A DNA stretch of 64,000 nucleotides from Marinimicrobium locisalis (GCF_039822625.1 NZ_JBDLLG010000009.1:1-64000); one strand, 5' to 3'. Counted from the first letter of the stretch, positions 27,210-37,684 are shown. Numbers and translations are program-made. The notes: generated by a model not told the origin, from the sequence alone.

Positions 27210-28388
27210 TTAATCCGCTTGACGCCGCAGAAAAGCGGGAATATCCAGGTATTCCATTTCCTTGTCGGTGGCCGGAGCCGTGGCGGCGGCTGACTGGCCC
27301 CCGGAGGCTTGGGCGTTCTGCCGCATCACTGTGGGGCGCTCGTAGCTGCTGTAGTCCACTTCCCCGGTGTTTTTACGGCGGGTGTTGTCCACCACCACCT
27401 TGGTCTTGCCGGCGGGTTTCTCTTCCTCTCTGACCGCACCAAGGCCGGTGGCCACCACCGTAACACGCAGTTCGTCAGACATTTCCGGGTCGATGACCGT
27501 ACCCACCACGACCGTGGCGTCGGTGGAGGCAAACTCCTCAATGGTATTGCCCACCTCGGAGTATTCGCCCAAAGACAGGTCGATACCGGCGGTGATATTA
27601 ACCAGGATGCCGCGCGCGCCCTGTAGGTTCACATCTTCGAGCAGAGGACTGCGAATGGCGGCCTCCGCGGCCTCGCGGGCACGGTTCTCGCCGGTGGCGT
27701 GACCGGTGCCCATCATCGCCATTCCCATTTCCGACATGACGGTGCGCACATCGGCAAAGTCAACGTTGATCATGCCCGGGCGAATGATCAAGTCGGCAAT
27801 CCCCTGGACGGCTCCCAGCAGCACGTTGTTGGCCGCCTTGAAGGCGTCTAACAGACTGGTGGACTTACCCAGCACGGAGAGCAGCTTTTCGTTCGGGATG
27901 GTGATCAGCGAATCAACCCGCTCTTGCAATTCCTTGATGCCGGACTCGGCAATGACCATGCGCTTGCGCCCCTCGAACGGGAACGGCTTGGTCACCACCG
28001 CCACAGTCAGGATACCCAGATCGCGCGCCACTTCCGCCACGATCGGAGCTCCACCGGTGCCCGTGCCACCGCCCATGCCGGCGGCGATAAAGACCATGTC
28101 GGCCCCGCGCAGCACTTCGGCGAGACGCTCACGGTCTTCCATGGCGGCCTGGCGGCCCACCTCGGGGTTGGCACCGGCGCCGAGTCCCTTGGTCATGCTG
28201 TGACCGAGTTGCAGCACCGTGCGCGAGTCGATGTCTTTCAGCGCTTGTGCGTCGGTATTGGCACAGATGAACTCAACCCCTTCGATATTGCTGTCGATCA
28301 TGTGCTTGACGGCGTTACCGCCACCACCACCGACACCAATCACTTTTATTACGGCGTTTTGCGGAATGTTGTCTACGAGCTCAAACAT
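27210..28388 (-). CDS. ftsZ: Cell division GTPase FtsZ
   Basis: FtsZ (392 aa), the tubulin-like GTPase that forms the division ring. Seen: the tubulin signature GGGTGTG, a GTPase N-terminus with GVGGGGGNAVKHM, the T7 loop INVDFADVR, a variable linker from about residue 320, and the conserved C-terminal peptide YLDIPAFLRRQAD that binds FtsA and ZipA. A 60-bp AT-rich gap separates it from ftsA. Confidence 0.99.
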   Translation of the reverse strand: MFELVDNIPQNAVIKVIGVGGGGGNAVKHMIDSNIEGVEFICANTDAQALKDIDSRTVLQLGHSMTKGLGAGANPEVGRQAAMEDRERLAEVLRGADMVFIAAGMGGGTGTGGAPIVAEVARDLGILTVAVVTKPFPFEGRKRMVIAESGIKELQERVDSLITIPNEKLLSVLGKSTSLLDAFKAANNVLLGAVQGIADLIIRPGMINVDFADVRTVMSEMGMAMMGTGHATGENRAREAAEAAIRSPLLEDVNLQGARGILVNITAGIDLSLGEYSEVGNTIEEFASTDATVVVGTVIDPEMSDELRVTVVATGLGAVREEEKPAGKTKVVVDNTRRKNTGEVDYSSYERPTVMRQNAQASGGQSAAATAPATDKEMEYLDIPAFLRRQAD

Positions 28389-28448
28389 AGTATGTCCCCT
28401 TCTTCCTTTACCAAATTGAAATCAACAAAAGCAAAATTGAAAAATAAA

Positions 28449-29684
28449 TTAAAAATGACTTTGAAACAGCTTTTTTAAGCGAGTGAACCAGGACTCGTCG
28501 TTCTCTCTGACATGGGTGATCGACCTCCCCTCTTGCTGTTGTTTAATGGCGTACTGCAAAAGGCCAACGCCTGTGGAATAAATCGGATTATTCACAATAT
28601 CTTTCAGTCCGCGCGTGTTCTGCGGCGCGCCCAGGCGCACCGGCATGTGGAAAATCTCTTCCGCCAGTTCCACAACCCCTTCCATTTTTGAGGTGCCGCC
28701 GGTCAGCACAATGCCGGCGGCGATCAGGTCCTCGAAACCGCTGCGGCGAAGCTCCGCCTGTACCAGCGTGAACAGCTCGTCGTAACGAGGCTCTACCACT
28801 TCCGCCAACGCTTGACGTGACAGGTCGCGCGGCTCCCGATCACCCACACTCGGGACCTTGATGGTTTCATCCGGCCCGGTCAGCTTGGCCAGGGCACAGG
28901 CGTACTTGATTTTGATCTCTTCGGCGTGGGGCGTCGGTGTGCGAAAGGCCATCGCAATATCATTGGTGACCTGGTCACCGGCAATCGGGATGACGCCGGT
29001 GTGGCGGATCGCCCCTTCTTTGAACACCGCAATGTCGGTGGTGCCGCCACCGATATCCACAACGCATACACCCAGCTCTTTTTCATCCTCAGTGAGCACG
29101 GAGAAGCTGGAGGCCAGTTGCTCCAGAATGATGTCTTCTACCTCCAGCCCGCAGCGGCGAATGCATTTTTCAATGTTCTGCGCTGCATTCACTGCGCAAG
29201 TCACCAGGTGGACTTTGGCCTCCAGCCGCACGCCGGACATTCCCAGGGGCTCCTTCACGCCCTCCTGGTCGTCGATCAGAAATTCCTGCGGCAGAATGTG
29301 CAAAATTTTCTGGTCCGCGGGAATCGCCACCGCCTGAGCCGCATCTATTACCCGTTCCAAATCCTGCGGATAAACCTCCCGGTCCTTAATGGCCACAATG
29401 CCGTGGGAGTTGAGGCTGCGAATATGACTGCCCGCTATGCCAGCATAAACCGAATGAATCTGACAGCCGGCCATCAGTTCGGCTTCTTCCACCGCGCGTT
29501 GAATGGATTGCACCGTGGACTCAATATTGACCACCACGCCTTTCTTCAAGCCGCTGGAACGGTGCGAACCAATGCCCACCACTTCCAGCTCGCCCTCTGG
29601 CGTGATCGCACCAACAATGGCCACGACCTTGGAGGTGCCAATATCCAGTCCAACAATCATCTTGCTGTCCGCTACCTGGGCCAT
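28449..29684 (-). CDS. ftsA: Cell division protein FtsA
   Basis: FtsA (411 aa), the actin-like protein that tethers FtsZ to the membrane. Seen: VGLDIGTSKV phosphate-binding loop, VVDIGGGTTDIAVF, and a C-terminal amphipathic helix (WFTRLKKLFQSHF) that serves as the membrane anchor. Follows ftsQ with 43 bp between. Confidence 0.98.
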   Translation of the reverse strand: MAQVADSKMIVGLDIGTSKVVAIVGAITPEGELEVVGIGSHRSSGLKKGVVVNIESTVQSIQRAVEEAELMAGCQIHSVYAGIAGSHIRSLNSHGIVAIKDREVYPQDLERVIDAAQAVAIPADQKILHILPQEFLIDDQEGVKEPLGMSGVRLEAKVHLVTCAVNAAQNIEKCIRRCGLEVEDIILEQLASSFSVLTEDEKELGVCVVDIGGGTTDIAVFKEGAIRHTGVIPIAGDQVTNDIAMAFRTPTPHAEEIKIKYACALAKLTGPDETIKVPSVGDREPRDLSRQALAEVVEPRYDELFTLVQAELRRSGFEDLIAAGIVLTGGTSKMEGVVELAEEIFHMPVRLGAPQNTRGLKDIVNNPIYSTGVGLLQYAIKQQQEGRSITHVRENDESWFTRLKKLFQSHF

Positions 29685-29727
29685 TGTGTGAACCTCATTT
29701 GCATATCACTGATTTCCATCGTTACGG

Positions 29728-30540
29728 TTACTGCTCCGTTTCCTGTTGTTCTTTCCAATCGACAGCTACCCCGTTGTGGTAGCGTAAATCAACCTGTTCA
29801 ACTCTATTCCAATGCTCGGTTAGCCGTTGATCGAAGACAGTGGCGAATCGCTGCATCTTTTCTACTACCTGGTTCCGCCCAATCATCAACGTTACCCCAT
29901 CGGTCAGAGTTAATTGCCAAGCATTGTTTTGGTCACTGCGCAGGGAGCGAATCGTCAGCCCCCTGTAACGCAACAGTTGCGCCAAATCCTGGTAACGCTC
30001 CATCAACAGTTCCGCGTCCCGGTCAGCGCCCTCAAGCAGCGGCAGCGAGGCCAGGTTTTCCTGCTCGGCCACCTTGATAATCTGGCCGCTGCGGTTAAGG
30101 AATCCGGTTTGCCCCCAGCGGGCAATCGGCTCCTGCTCATAAATTCGAACGTGGAGCTGGTCCGGCCAACGGCGGCTCAGTGCCGCTCGTTCCACCCAAG
30201 GGTTTGCCTCCACCGCCGACTTAATGCCAGCCAAATCCAACTGTAAAAAGCCCTCTCCCAATTGTTTACTCAGCAGACTCTCGGCCTGCTTCCGATCAAG
30301 GTAACGAAACGCCCCCTCGACGCTGACTTCCGCTACCGGCCGGTTCAACCACCCCGCCACCGGTTGGGCGGCGAACGCCACGGCGGCTGCCATCCCCGCC
30401 ACCAACCCCATCGGCAAAAGCCAACGACGTGCCCTTCCTATTTGCACCCCCCAGGAGCGCCGCCGCGAGGCCTTCCGTGTAGCACCCCGGGGCGTCACCC
30501 GCGGCTGCCCCGGAATCCGCTTGGCCGGCCTCGACTTCAT
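29728..30540 (-). CDS. ftsQ: Cell division protein FtsQ
   Basis: FtsQ (270 aa), bitopic scaffold of the FtsQLB complex. A basic, Arg-rich N-terminus is followed by one membrane helix (about 41-63), a POTRA domain (about 68-136, beginning VAEVSVEGAFRYL) and the beta domain. Its start overlaps the ddl stop by 4 nt. Confidence 0.95.
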   Translation of the reverse strand: MKSRPAKRIPGQPRVTPRGATRKASRRRSWGVQIGRARRWLLPMGLVAGMAAAVAFAAQPVAGWLNRPVAEVSVEGAFRYLDRKQAESLLSKQLGEGFLQLDLAGIKSAVEANPWVERAALSRRWPDQLHVRIYEQEPIARWGQTGFLNRSGQIIKVAEQENLASLPLLEGADRDAELLMERYQDLAQLLRYRGLTIRSLRSDQNNAWQLTLTDGVTLMIGRNQVVEKMQRFATVFDQRLTEHWNRVEQVDLRYHNGVAVDWKEQQETEQ

Positions 30541-31508
30541 GACTCCGTCTGACAGGCTCGGGCGATTCGCAACACCAGTTCGGAGAAGGTTATGCCGGCC
30601 GCTTTAGCGGCCATGGGTACCAGACTATGGCTGGTCATCCCCGGCACGGTGTTCACCTCCAGCAAGTAAAAATGCCCGTGCTGATCCGCCATGACATCCA
30701 CCCGACCCCATCCGCGACAGCCGAGGCTTTCAAACGCCTGCAAGGCCAACGCTTTGAGTGCCTCTTCCCGGTCGGGCTCCAGCCCACAGGGGCACAAGTA
30801 ACGTGTGTCATTCGCCAGATACTTGGCATCGTAGTCGTAGAAGCGATGGTCGGTTTCGAGCCTGATCGGCGGCAACGCTTCGCCGTCAAGAATCGCAACT
30901 GTGTACTCGGCCCCGGTGACCAGCCGCTCGACCAGAACGCTGCCGTCATAATGCGCCGCCTCGGCATAGGCCTGAGCCAGCTCTTCGCCACTCTGCACCC
31001 GGGCCATTCCAATACTTGAGCCTTCGTGGGCCGGCTTGACGATGGCATCCCCACCGAGGTTTTTAATAATCTGGTGCCAGTCACTGGCAGCGTTCAAGAC
31101 GGAAAATTCCGGGGTGGACAGGCCAATGCCCGTCCACAGTTGCTTGCTGCGCAGCTTATCCATCGCCAAGGCGGAGGCCGTTACATCGCTGCCGGTGTAG
31201 GGAATCCCCATGAATTCGAGCAACGCCTGAATCCGACCATCTTCTCCACCCGGCCCGTGCAGCGCTAAAAAGGCCACATCCATCTGTGTCGCCTGAAGCT
31301 GAGCAATGGCGTTTTTACCAATGTCCAGTCCGACCGCATCGACGCCGGCTTGTTTGAACGCCTTCAGTACCGCCTCCCCGCTTTGGAGTGAAATCGGACG
31401 CTCGGCGGAGGTGCCGCCGTACAAAACGCCCACTCGCCCCAGCGCGCGAGCGATTTTGGCATTCGCGGTTTTAAGGTTTTCTTCATTCACCACTGCTTTA
31501 CCTTTCAT
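30537..31508 (-). CDS. ddlB: D-alanine--D-alanine ligase
   Basis: Ddl (323 aa) makes D-Ala-D-Ala for the lipid II stem peptide. Seen: ATP-grasp motifs EGSSIGMARV and the LEVNTVPGMTSHS end segment. The ATG at 31508 was chosen; a TTG precedes it directly, and GTG codons a few residues in are also possible because the conserved fold begins only near residue 27 (VGVLYGG). Position between murC and ftsQ is canonical. Confidence 0.96.
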   Translation of the reverse strand: MKGKAVVNEENLKTANAKIARALGRVGVLYGGTSAERPISLQSGEAVLKAFKQAGVDAVGLDIGKNAIAQLQATQMDVAFLALHGPGGEDGRIQALLEFMGIPYTGSDVTASALAMDKLRSKQLWTGIGLSTPEFSVLNAASDWHQIIKNLGGDAIVKPAHEGSSIGMARVQSGEELAQAYAEAAHYDGSVLVERLVTGAEYTVAILDGEALPPIRLETDHRFYDYDAKYLANDTRYLCPCGLEPDREEALKALALQAFESLGCRGWGRVDVMADQHGHFYLLEVNTVPGMTSHSLVPMAAKAAGITFSELVLRIARACQTES

Positions 31509-31523
31509 CAACGAAGCTTGGCA

Positions 31524-32948
31524 TTAACGGAGCTTGCGCCTTGCCAGTTCACCAGCGAGGGCACCCACGTTACCGGCCCCCTGAGTGATGACAATATCGC
31601 CGGGCCTGACAATGTCCCGTACCACATCGGGGGCATCATCCACCGACTCTACAAAAATCGGTTCCACCGCGCCGCGTACCCGCAGGCTTCGACTAAGGTG
31701 GCGCCCGTCGGCACCGGGAATGGAATCCTCCCCGGCGCTATAGACCTCAAGCAACACCAACACATCCACGCTGGAGAGCACCTCCACGAAGTCCTCGTAC
31801 AAATCCCGTGTTCGTGTATACCGGTGAGGCTGGTACACCATCACCAAACGGCGGTCGGGCCAACCATCGCGAATGGCGGCGATGGTGGCGGCCACTTCCC
31901 GGGGGTGGTGTCCGTAGTCATCCACCAGCATGGCTTCGCCTGCGGCGACCTGATAGTGACCGTAGACCTGAAAGCGACGGCCGACCCCGGCAAAGTGCTT
32001 TAAGCCGTCCTGAATCGCCTGGTCACTCACGCCTTCATCCGTGGCCACGGCCACCACCGAGGTGGCATTGAGCACGTTGTGCATACCCGGAATGTTGAGT
32101 TCGATCGGCAACGGTTCATCGCGATCGGGCCGAAGCACCTCGAAACGGGTCTGCATCTTGTCTTTGCGCACGTTAATCGCCCGGAAGTCGCAGTGCTCCC
32201 CAAAACCGTAAGTCAGTGTCGGTCGGGAGAGCCGCGGAATGATATCCATAATGACCGGGTCGTCCCCGCACACCACCGCCAAACCGTAGAACGGCAGATT
32301 GTGAATGAATTCAACAAACGTTTTCTTTAACTGATTAAAGTCACCGCCGTAGGTATCCATGTGGTCGGCATCAATATTAGTCACCACCGCCACCATGGGC
32401 TGCAAATGCAAGAAGGAGGCGTCGCTCTCATCCGCTTCGGCCACCAAATAGCGACTCGCGCCCAGCTGGGCATTGCTACCGGCACTGTTTACCAACCCCC
32501 CGATAATGAAGGTGGGGTGACGCTCGCCGGCTGCCAACACCGACGCCATCAAACTGGTAGTAGTGGTTTTACCGTGAGTACCCGCAACGGCCACCCCGTG
32601 ACGGTAACGCATCAACTCGCCCAGCATTTCGGCGCGCCGGACGATGGGGATGCGCCGCTCCCGTGCGCTGAGCATTTCCGGGTTATCCGCCTTCACGGCA
32701 CTGGAGTTAACCACCACGTGAGCCTCCGCCACGTTCTCCGGTCGGTGGCCGATAAATACCTTTGCCCCCATAACTTCCAAGCGACGGGTGCTGGCCGATT
32801 CTTTTAGGTCGGAACCGGTAATCTCATAGCCCTGGTTGAGCAGTACCTCAGCAATACCGCTCATGCCGGCACCGCCGATGCCGATAAAGTGGATGCGACG
32901 AATACGTCGCATCTCCGGGACTTCGTAGTATTGGATGGTCTTATCCAC
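31524..32948 (-). CDS. murC: UDP-N-acetylmuramate--L-alanine ligase
   Basis: MurC (474 aa) adds L-Ala to UDP-MurNAc. Seen: Rossmann loop HFIGIGGAGMSGIAEVL, ATP-binding GTHGKTTTT, and the DDYGHHP Mur signature. The 5' end overlaps murG by 8 nt. Confidence 0.98.
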   Translation of the reverse strand: MDKTIQYYEVPEMRRIRRIHFIGIGGAGMSGIAEVLLNQGYEITGSDLKESASTRRLEVMGAKVFIGHRPENVAEAHVVVNSSAVKADNPEMLSARERRIPIVRRAEMLGELMRYRHGVAVAGTHGKTTTTSLMASVLAAGERHPTFIIGGLVNSAGSNAQLGASRYLVAEADESDASFLHLQPMVAVVTNIDADHMDTYGGDFNQLKKTFVEFIHNLPFYGLAVVCGDDPVIMDIIPRLSRPTLTYGFGEHCDFRAINVRKDKMQTRFEVLRPDRDEPLPIELNIPGMHNVLNATSVVAVATDEGVSDQAIQDGLKHFAGVGRRFQVYGHYQVAAGEAMLVDDYGHHPREVAATIAAIRDGWPDRRLVMVYQPHRYTRTRDLYEDFVEVLSSVDVLVLLEVYSAGEDSIPGADGRHLSRSLRVRGAVEPIFVESVDDAPDVVRDIVRPGDIVITQGAGNVGALAGELARRKLR

Positions 32949-34023
32949 GTGATACCTCTATACAATGCTCAGCAACCACCCCGGCGGCCTCGGGCCGAGC
33001 GAGGCGACGGCCCTGCTCGGCCATCGCCTGAAGGCGCGAGCGGTCGGAAAACTCTTCCCGCACCAGCGCCGCCAACTTTTCCGCGTCCAGATCGCACTGA
33101 GACACCGCCAACGCCGCTCCGGCATCTACCAAAACCGCCGCATTGTGCGTCTGGTGGTCATCAATCGCGTGGGGAAAAGGAATCAACAATGCCGCCAACC
33201 CCACGGCCATTAGTTCGGAAACGGTCAGTGCGCCGGCCCGGCAGATAACCCAGTCCGCCCAGGCATAAGCCGCCGCCATATCGTCGATAAAGGGTTCGAC
33301 CTTGGCTTCAACATTTAACCGCCGGTAGTGCTGTGCCGCTGTCTCAGCGTGAGCAGCACCGCTTTGGTGCCACACCTCCGGTCGTTCGCTCGCCTCTAGG
33401 CGAGAAAGCGCTTCGGGCACGTGTTCGTTAATAGCTTTCGCGCCCAGACTTCCGCCCAACACCAGCAAGCGCGGGCGCTGCCCTTCCCGCTTTCCGAACC
33501 GCTCCCCCGGCGGCGCCAGCGCGGTGACTTCGCGCCGCACGGGGTTACCCACTTCGATGGCCTTTTTCAGCCCGGTGGGAAAGGCGGTCAACACCCGAGC
33601 CGCCAGTGGGGCCAAATACCGATTGGTGGTGCCCGGAATGGCATTTTGCTCGTGAACGACCAGCGCCCGTCCCGCCAAACGGGCGGCGATGCCGCCAGGG
33701 CCGGAGGCGAAACCGCCAAAGCCGACCACCACATCCGGATTGAAACGCCGCACCACATTCAATGCCTGAACGACCGCCAGAAGAATCAAGAACGGCGCTT
33801 TCACCAGGCCGATCAGCCCCCGGCCGCGAACGCCTTGCACGGACAGATAATGCAGCGGAATATCCGCCTCCGGCACCAAGCGGGCCTCTATGCCCTTCGC
33901 CGTCCCGAGCCAGGCCAACGCCAAGCCGCGCGATTGCAATTCGCGGGCCACGGCCAGGGCCGGAAACACGTGGCCCCCAGTGCCGCCGGCCATGATCAAT
34001 GCCTTGAGTTGCCGCTCTGCCAT
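32941..34023 (-). CDS. murG: UDP-GlcNAc:lipid I N-acetylglucosaminyltransferase
   Basis: MurG (360 aa), the peripheral inner-membrane enzyme that forms lipid II. Seen: MAGGTGGHVFPALA glycine-rich loop, GFGGFASGP, and HEQNAIPG. The ATG at 34023 overlaps the ftsW stop as TGATG, with AGGAGG 8 nt upstream; an ATG 18 nt earlier lies inside ftsW and is less likely. Confidence 0.98.
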   Translation of the reverse strand: MAERQLKALIMAGGTGGHVFPALAVARELQSRGLALAWLGTAKGIEARLVPEADIPLHYLSVQGVRGRGLIGLVKAPFLILLAVVQALNVVRRFNPDVVVGFGGFASGPGGIAARLAGRALVVHEQNAIPGTTNRYLAPLAARVLTAFPTGLKKAIEVGNPVRREVTALAPPGERFGKREGQRPRLLVLGGSLGAKAINEHVPEALSRLEASERPEVWHQSGAAHAETAAQHYRRLNVEAKVEPFIDDMAAAYAWADWVICRAGALTVSELMAVGLAALLIPFPHAIDDHQTHNAAVLVDAGAALAVSQCDLDAEKLAALVREEFSDRSRLQAMAEQGRRLARPEAAGVVAEHCIEVSRG

Positions 34024-35246
34024 CAGGCTGCCTCCTGCCACTGAGCCCGCACCGGCACCGGTTTAACCCGACGCCGCGCGCGGCCGGAAGCCACCGGCAC
34101 AGCTTGGCGTTGCTCCCAGTCCACACGTATGACAAAGGCCACCAGCGCACAGCCCACCAATAGACTGCTGCCGCCATAACTGATGAAAGGCAGTGTCAAC
34201 CCCTTTGTCGGCAGCAGGCCCGCCGCCACGCCAACGTTAATGAACACCTGGAACGTCAGCAGAATGGCGATGCCGTAGGTGGCAAACGCCGCGAACAAAC
34301 GGTTCACCGTCAAGCTCGCCCGGGCAATGCGGAATATTTTTCCAATCAGGGTGCCGTAAACCGACAGCAGCACCACCAGCCCTATCAGTCCAAACTCTTC
34401 GGCCGTAATCGCCGCAATAAAATCCGTGTGCGCCTCGGGCAGATAGAACAGCTTCTGCAAGCTATTCCCCAACCCCAGGCCAAACCACTCGCCCCGCCCA
34501 AAAGCGATCAACGATTGGGTTAGCTGATAGCCGGAACCGAACTGAGTCGACCAGGGGTCGAGGAAGGTGACCAACCGACTCATGCGGTAAGGCTCAAACA
34601 CCGCCAGAGCCCCCAGCGCGCCCAATGCCAGCACGCCCAGCAAACCGAAATGCCAGAGTTTGACGCCAGCAATAAACATCATGGCCAGTACCACGCTGGC
34701 CAGGACTACCGCACTACCGAAATCGGGCTGAAGCAACAGCAACAAACACATTAAACCCAATACAATCACGGGCTTCACAAACCCCTGCCATCCGGTATAA
34801 AGCTCCTGGTGACGGCGGGCAAAAAAGCTGGCAAAGAACAGCACCGCGGCCAACTTTGCCACCTCGGCCACCTGTACCGAGATCACCCCCAGATCGAGCC
34901 AACGGCGGGCCCCGTTTACCTCGCGCCCCAAGCCCGGAATCAATACCAGGCACAGCAACACCAGCGTGGCCAGCATCAGCCAGCCGGCGTACTGCTGCGC
35001 CAGGCGTACCGGCACGGCCACCACTAAAACGGCGAGCCCAAGACCGAGCGCGAGATAGAGACCGTGGCGCTTGGCGAAGAACCAAGGGTCCCCATACTCT
35101 TCGGCGGCAAAGGCAATGGAGGCGGAAGCGATCATGACCAGCCCAATGCTCAACAGCGCCAGCCACAGCAAAACGAGCACCGGATCCACACCGCCGCGAA
35201 AGATTCCCACTGATTCGTCCCAGCGCTGTTGCAGCCAAGCGATCAT
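34023..35246 (-). CDS. ftsW: Septal peptidoglycan polymerase FtsW
   Basis: FtsW (407 aa), SEDS-family glycosyltransferase that works with FtsI at the septum. About ten membrane helices; the LPEAHTDFIAA motif around residue 265 and the PFISYGGSSL segment near residue 345 are SEDS hallmarks. Overlaps murD by 4 nt and murG by 1 nt. Confidence 0.98.
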   Translation of the reverse strand: MIAWLQQRWDESVGIFRGGVDPVLVLLWLALLSIGLVMIASASIAFAAEEYGDPWFFAKRHGLYLALGLGLAVLVVAVPVRLAQQYAGWLMLATLVLLCLVLIPGLGREVNGARRWLDLGVISVQVAEVAKLAAVLFFASFFARRHQELYTGWQGFVKPVIVLGLMCLLLLLQPDFGSAVVLASVVLAMMFIAGVKLWHFGLLGVLALGALGALAVFEPYRMSRLVTFLDPWSTQFGSGYQLTQSLIAFGRGEWFGLGLGNSLQKLFYLPEAHTDFIAAITAEEFGLIGLVVLLSVYGTLIGKIFRIARASLTVNRLFAAFATYGIAILLTFQVFINVGVAAGLLPTKGLTLPFISYGGSSLLVGCALVAFVIRVDWEQRQAVPVASGRARRRVKPVPVRAQWQEAA

Positions 35247-36586
35247 GCCAATTTTTCCACGGCCCGACGGAACTGGTTGCCACGATCCTGGTAATTTTCA
35301 AACATATCGAAACTGGCACAGGCCGGAGACAGTAGAACGACATCTCCGGGCTGGGCCGATTCATGAGCACGGTTCACAGCCTCTTCCATGGTGGCGGCGC
35401 GCACGATGTCGGTCGAGTCCCCGAGGGTGTGGGCCATGCCATCGGCCGCCGTGCCGATCAGCACCAGGGTACGCACACAGCGCTCAACCGGCTTGCGCAG
35501 CTCCTTGAAGTCCGCGCCTTTTGGGTCACCACCGGCGATTAGCACCACCTTGCCCTCGGCCGGTTTCAAACCTTCAATGGCGGCAATGGCCGCGCCTACG
35601 TTGGTGCCTTTGGAGTCGTTGTAAAAAGCCGCACCGCCTTTCTCCGCCACCCACTCACACCGATGCGGCAGACCGGTAAACCGGCGCAGGGTATGGAGCA
35701 TGCTGTCGGTCGGCAGACCGGCGGCCCGACCCAATGCCAACGCCGCCAAGGCATTGTCGATATTGTGCCGACCCTTTATTTTCATCTCGGAGGCGGGCAT
35801 CAGCGGCTGCAGTTGCCAATAGAGCCAGTCTTCCCCCTCATGTTCGGCCACACCGAAACGGTGAAACTCAGGACGCCCGCCAAAGGTCAGCGGCACCGCA
35901 TTCACACTCATTGGCGGTTGGGTCAGCACGCTCTGGCTGTTATAGACCACTTGCTCAGCACCGAAGTACACCCGCAACTTGGCTTGATGGTAAGCCGGCA
36001 TGTCGGGATAGCGGTCCATATGATCCGCACTGAGGTTGAGTATCGTCGCGACCTTGGCGCCGAGCTTACTGACCGTCTCCAACTGGAAGCTGGACAGCTC
36101 GAGCACATACAGTTCCACCTCTTCGCTGAGCAGGTCCAGCGCGGGTGGGCCCAAGTTGCCGCCCACAGCGACCTTAAGGCCCGCCTCTTCCGCCATTTGC
36201 CCCACCAGGGTGGTGACAGTGCTTTTGGCATTGGAACCGGTAATCGCCACAAAGGGCGCATCGGCGTACCGGGTAAACAGCTCGATGTCACCGACCAAAC
36301 GGGCCCCGGCATTGCGGGCCTGTTGCAGTTCGGGGGTGCTCAACGCCAGCCCCGGGCTGACGACCACTTCTTCCATTTTACCGAGCGCACTGGCATCCAG
36401 CGGCCCGAAGTACACCCGGGAGGCACCGAACTCGCGCTCGATTTCCGCCCGCTTGGGATGGTCCGCGCGGGTATCGTGCAGCGTAAACGCCTTGCCTTCG
36501 CGCGCCAGGAAACGCGCCACGGAGACGCCGGTAACTCCGGCGCCCACGATGGCGGTCTGGCAACTGCTAGCAATCAGCTGAGGCAC
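35243..36586 (-). CDS. murD: UDP-MurNAc-L-alanine--D-glutamate ligase
   Basis: MurD (447 aa) adds D-Glu. Seen: an N-terminal Rossmann-like domain with VGAGVTGVSVARFL, ATP loop GSNAKSTVTTL, HRCEW, and YNDSKGTN. It starts 15 bp after the mraY stop. Length standard. Confidence 0.97.
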   Translation of the reverse strand: MPQLIASSCQTAIVGAGVTGVSVARFLAREGKAFTLHDTRADHPKRAEIEREFGASRVYFGPLDASALGKMEEVVVSPGLALSTPELQQARNAGARLVGDIELFTRYADAPFVAITGSNAKSTVTTLVGQMAEEAGLKVAVGGNLGPPALDLLSEEVELYVLELSSFQLETVSKLGAKVATILNLSADHMDRYPDMPAYHQAKLRVYFGAEQVVYNSQSVLTQPPMSVNAVPLTFGGRPEFHRFGVAEHEGEDWLYWQLQPLMPASEMKIKGRHNIDNALAALALGRAAGLPTDSMLHTLRRFTGLPHRCEWVAEKGGAAFYNDSKGTNVGAAIAAIEGLKPAEGKVVLIAGGDPKGADFKELRKPVERCVRTLVLIGTAADGMAHTLGDSTDIVRAATMEEAVNRAHESAQPGDVVLLSPACASFDMFENYQDRGNQFRRAVEKLA

Positions 36587-36601
36587 GATATCGAATACTC
36601 C

Positions 36602-37684
36602 TTAACGCAATTTCAATGTCGCCAGCCCGAAGGAAACGAGCATGACGGTAATAATCCAGAACCGGACAATCACCCGGGGCTCCGGCCAGCCTTTCAATTC
36701 AAAGTGGTGGTGCAGTGGCGCCATCCGGAAAATCCGCCGGCCGGTCAACTTGAACGACGCCACCTGCAAAATCACCGAGACGGTTTCCATGACAAAAATG
36801 CCGCCCATAATAAACAGCACGATTTCATGGCGAATGATGACGGCAATAACACCGAGCGCGGCGCCCAAAGCCAGCGCGCCCACATCGCCCATAAAGACCT
36901 GGGCCGGATAGGTGTTAAACCACAAAAAGCCCAGGCCGGCACCGGCGAGGGCACCGCAGAAAATAACCAACTCCCCGGCCCCCGGAATGTGAGCAATATG
37001 CAGGTAATTGGCGAACTCCACGTGGCCGGACAGGTAGGCAATCACCCCCAGCGCGGCGCCCACCATGACCGAAGGCATAATCGCCAAACCGTCCAAGCCG
37101 TCAGTGAGGTTGACCGCATTGCTCGACCCCACAATCACGAAATAGGTGAGCACCAGGTAAAAGAGCCCCAGGTCCAGGGCCACGTTTTTGAAAAAGGGCA
37201 CGAACAGTTGGGTTTCCGCCGGAACCACAGCGCTGTAATAGAGGAAAATCGCCGCGCCCAGGCCCGCCACCGACTGCCAGAAGTATTTCCAGCGCGCCGG
37301 CAAGCCACGGGAGTTGGACTGCACCACTTTGCGATAGTCGTCCACCCAGCCCACAGCACCGAAAATGCCGGTGACCATCAGCACCACCCAGACATAGCGA
37401 TTGCTCAGGTCGGTCCACAATAAAGTGCTAATAAAGATGGCCGCCAGAATCAGTGTGCCGCCCATAGTAGGCGTGCCTGACTTGCTCAAATGGGTTTGCG
37501 GGCCGTCGTCACGCACCGCCTGACCGATTTGCAGGTAATTTAACCGGCGGATCATCCAGGGGCCGAGCAGCAGCGAGAGCACCAGGGCGGTGAGCACCCC
37601 CAAAATCGCACGCAACGTGAGGTACTGAAACACGGACATGCCGCTCAGGTATTGTTCTAAGTATTCTGCGAGCCACAGTAGCAT
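36602..37684 (-). CDS. mraY: Phospho-MurNAc-pentapeptide translocase
   Basis: MraY (360 aa) makes lipid I at the inner membrane. Ten predicted helices. Active-site motifs are present: GWVDDYRKV (with the Asp pair), NAVNLTDGLDGLA, and the His-rich PLHHHFELKGW segment. Its ATG overlaps the murF stop (TGATG). Confidence 0.99.
   Translation of the reverse strand: MLLWLAEYLEQYLSGMSVFQYLTLRAILGVLTALVLSLLLGPWMIRRLNYLQIGQAVRDDGPQTHLSKSGTPTMGGTLILAAIFISTLLWTDLSNRYVWVVLMVTGIFGAVGWVDDYRKVVQSNSRGLPARWKYFWQSVAGLGAAIFLYYSAVVPAETQLFVPFFKNVALDLGLFYLVLTYFVIVGSSNAVNLTDGLDGLAIMPSVMVGAALGVIAYLSGHVEFANYLHIAHIPGAGELVIFCGALAGAGLGFLWFNTYPAQVFMGDVGALALGAALGVIAVIIRHEIVLFIMGGIFVMETVSVILQVASFKLTGRRIFRMAPLHHHFELKGWPEPRVIVRFWIITVMLVSFGLATLKLR

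Noticed and set aside
35663..37423. Long open frame opposite murD/mraY
   Set aside because: Same reason: it spans two well-supported genes on the other strand and its product is His/Gln/Arg-rich without domains.
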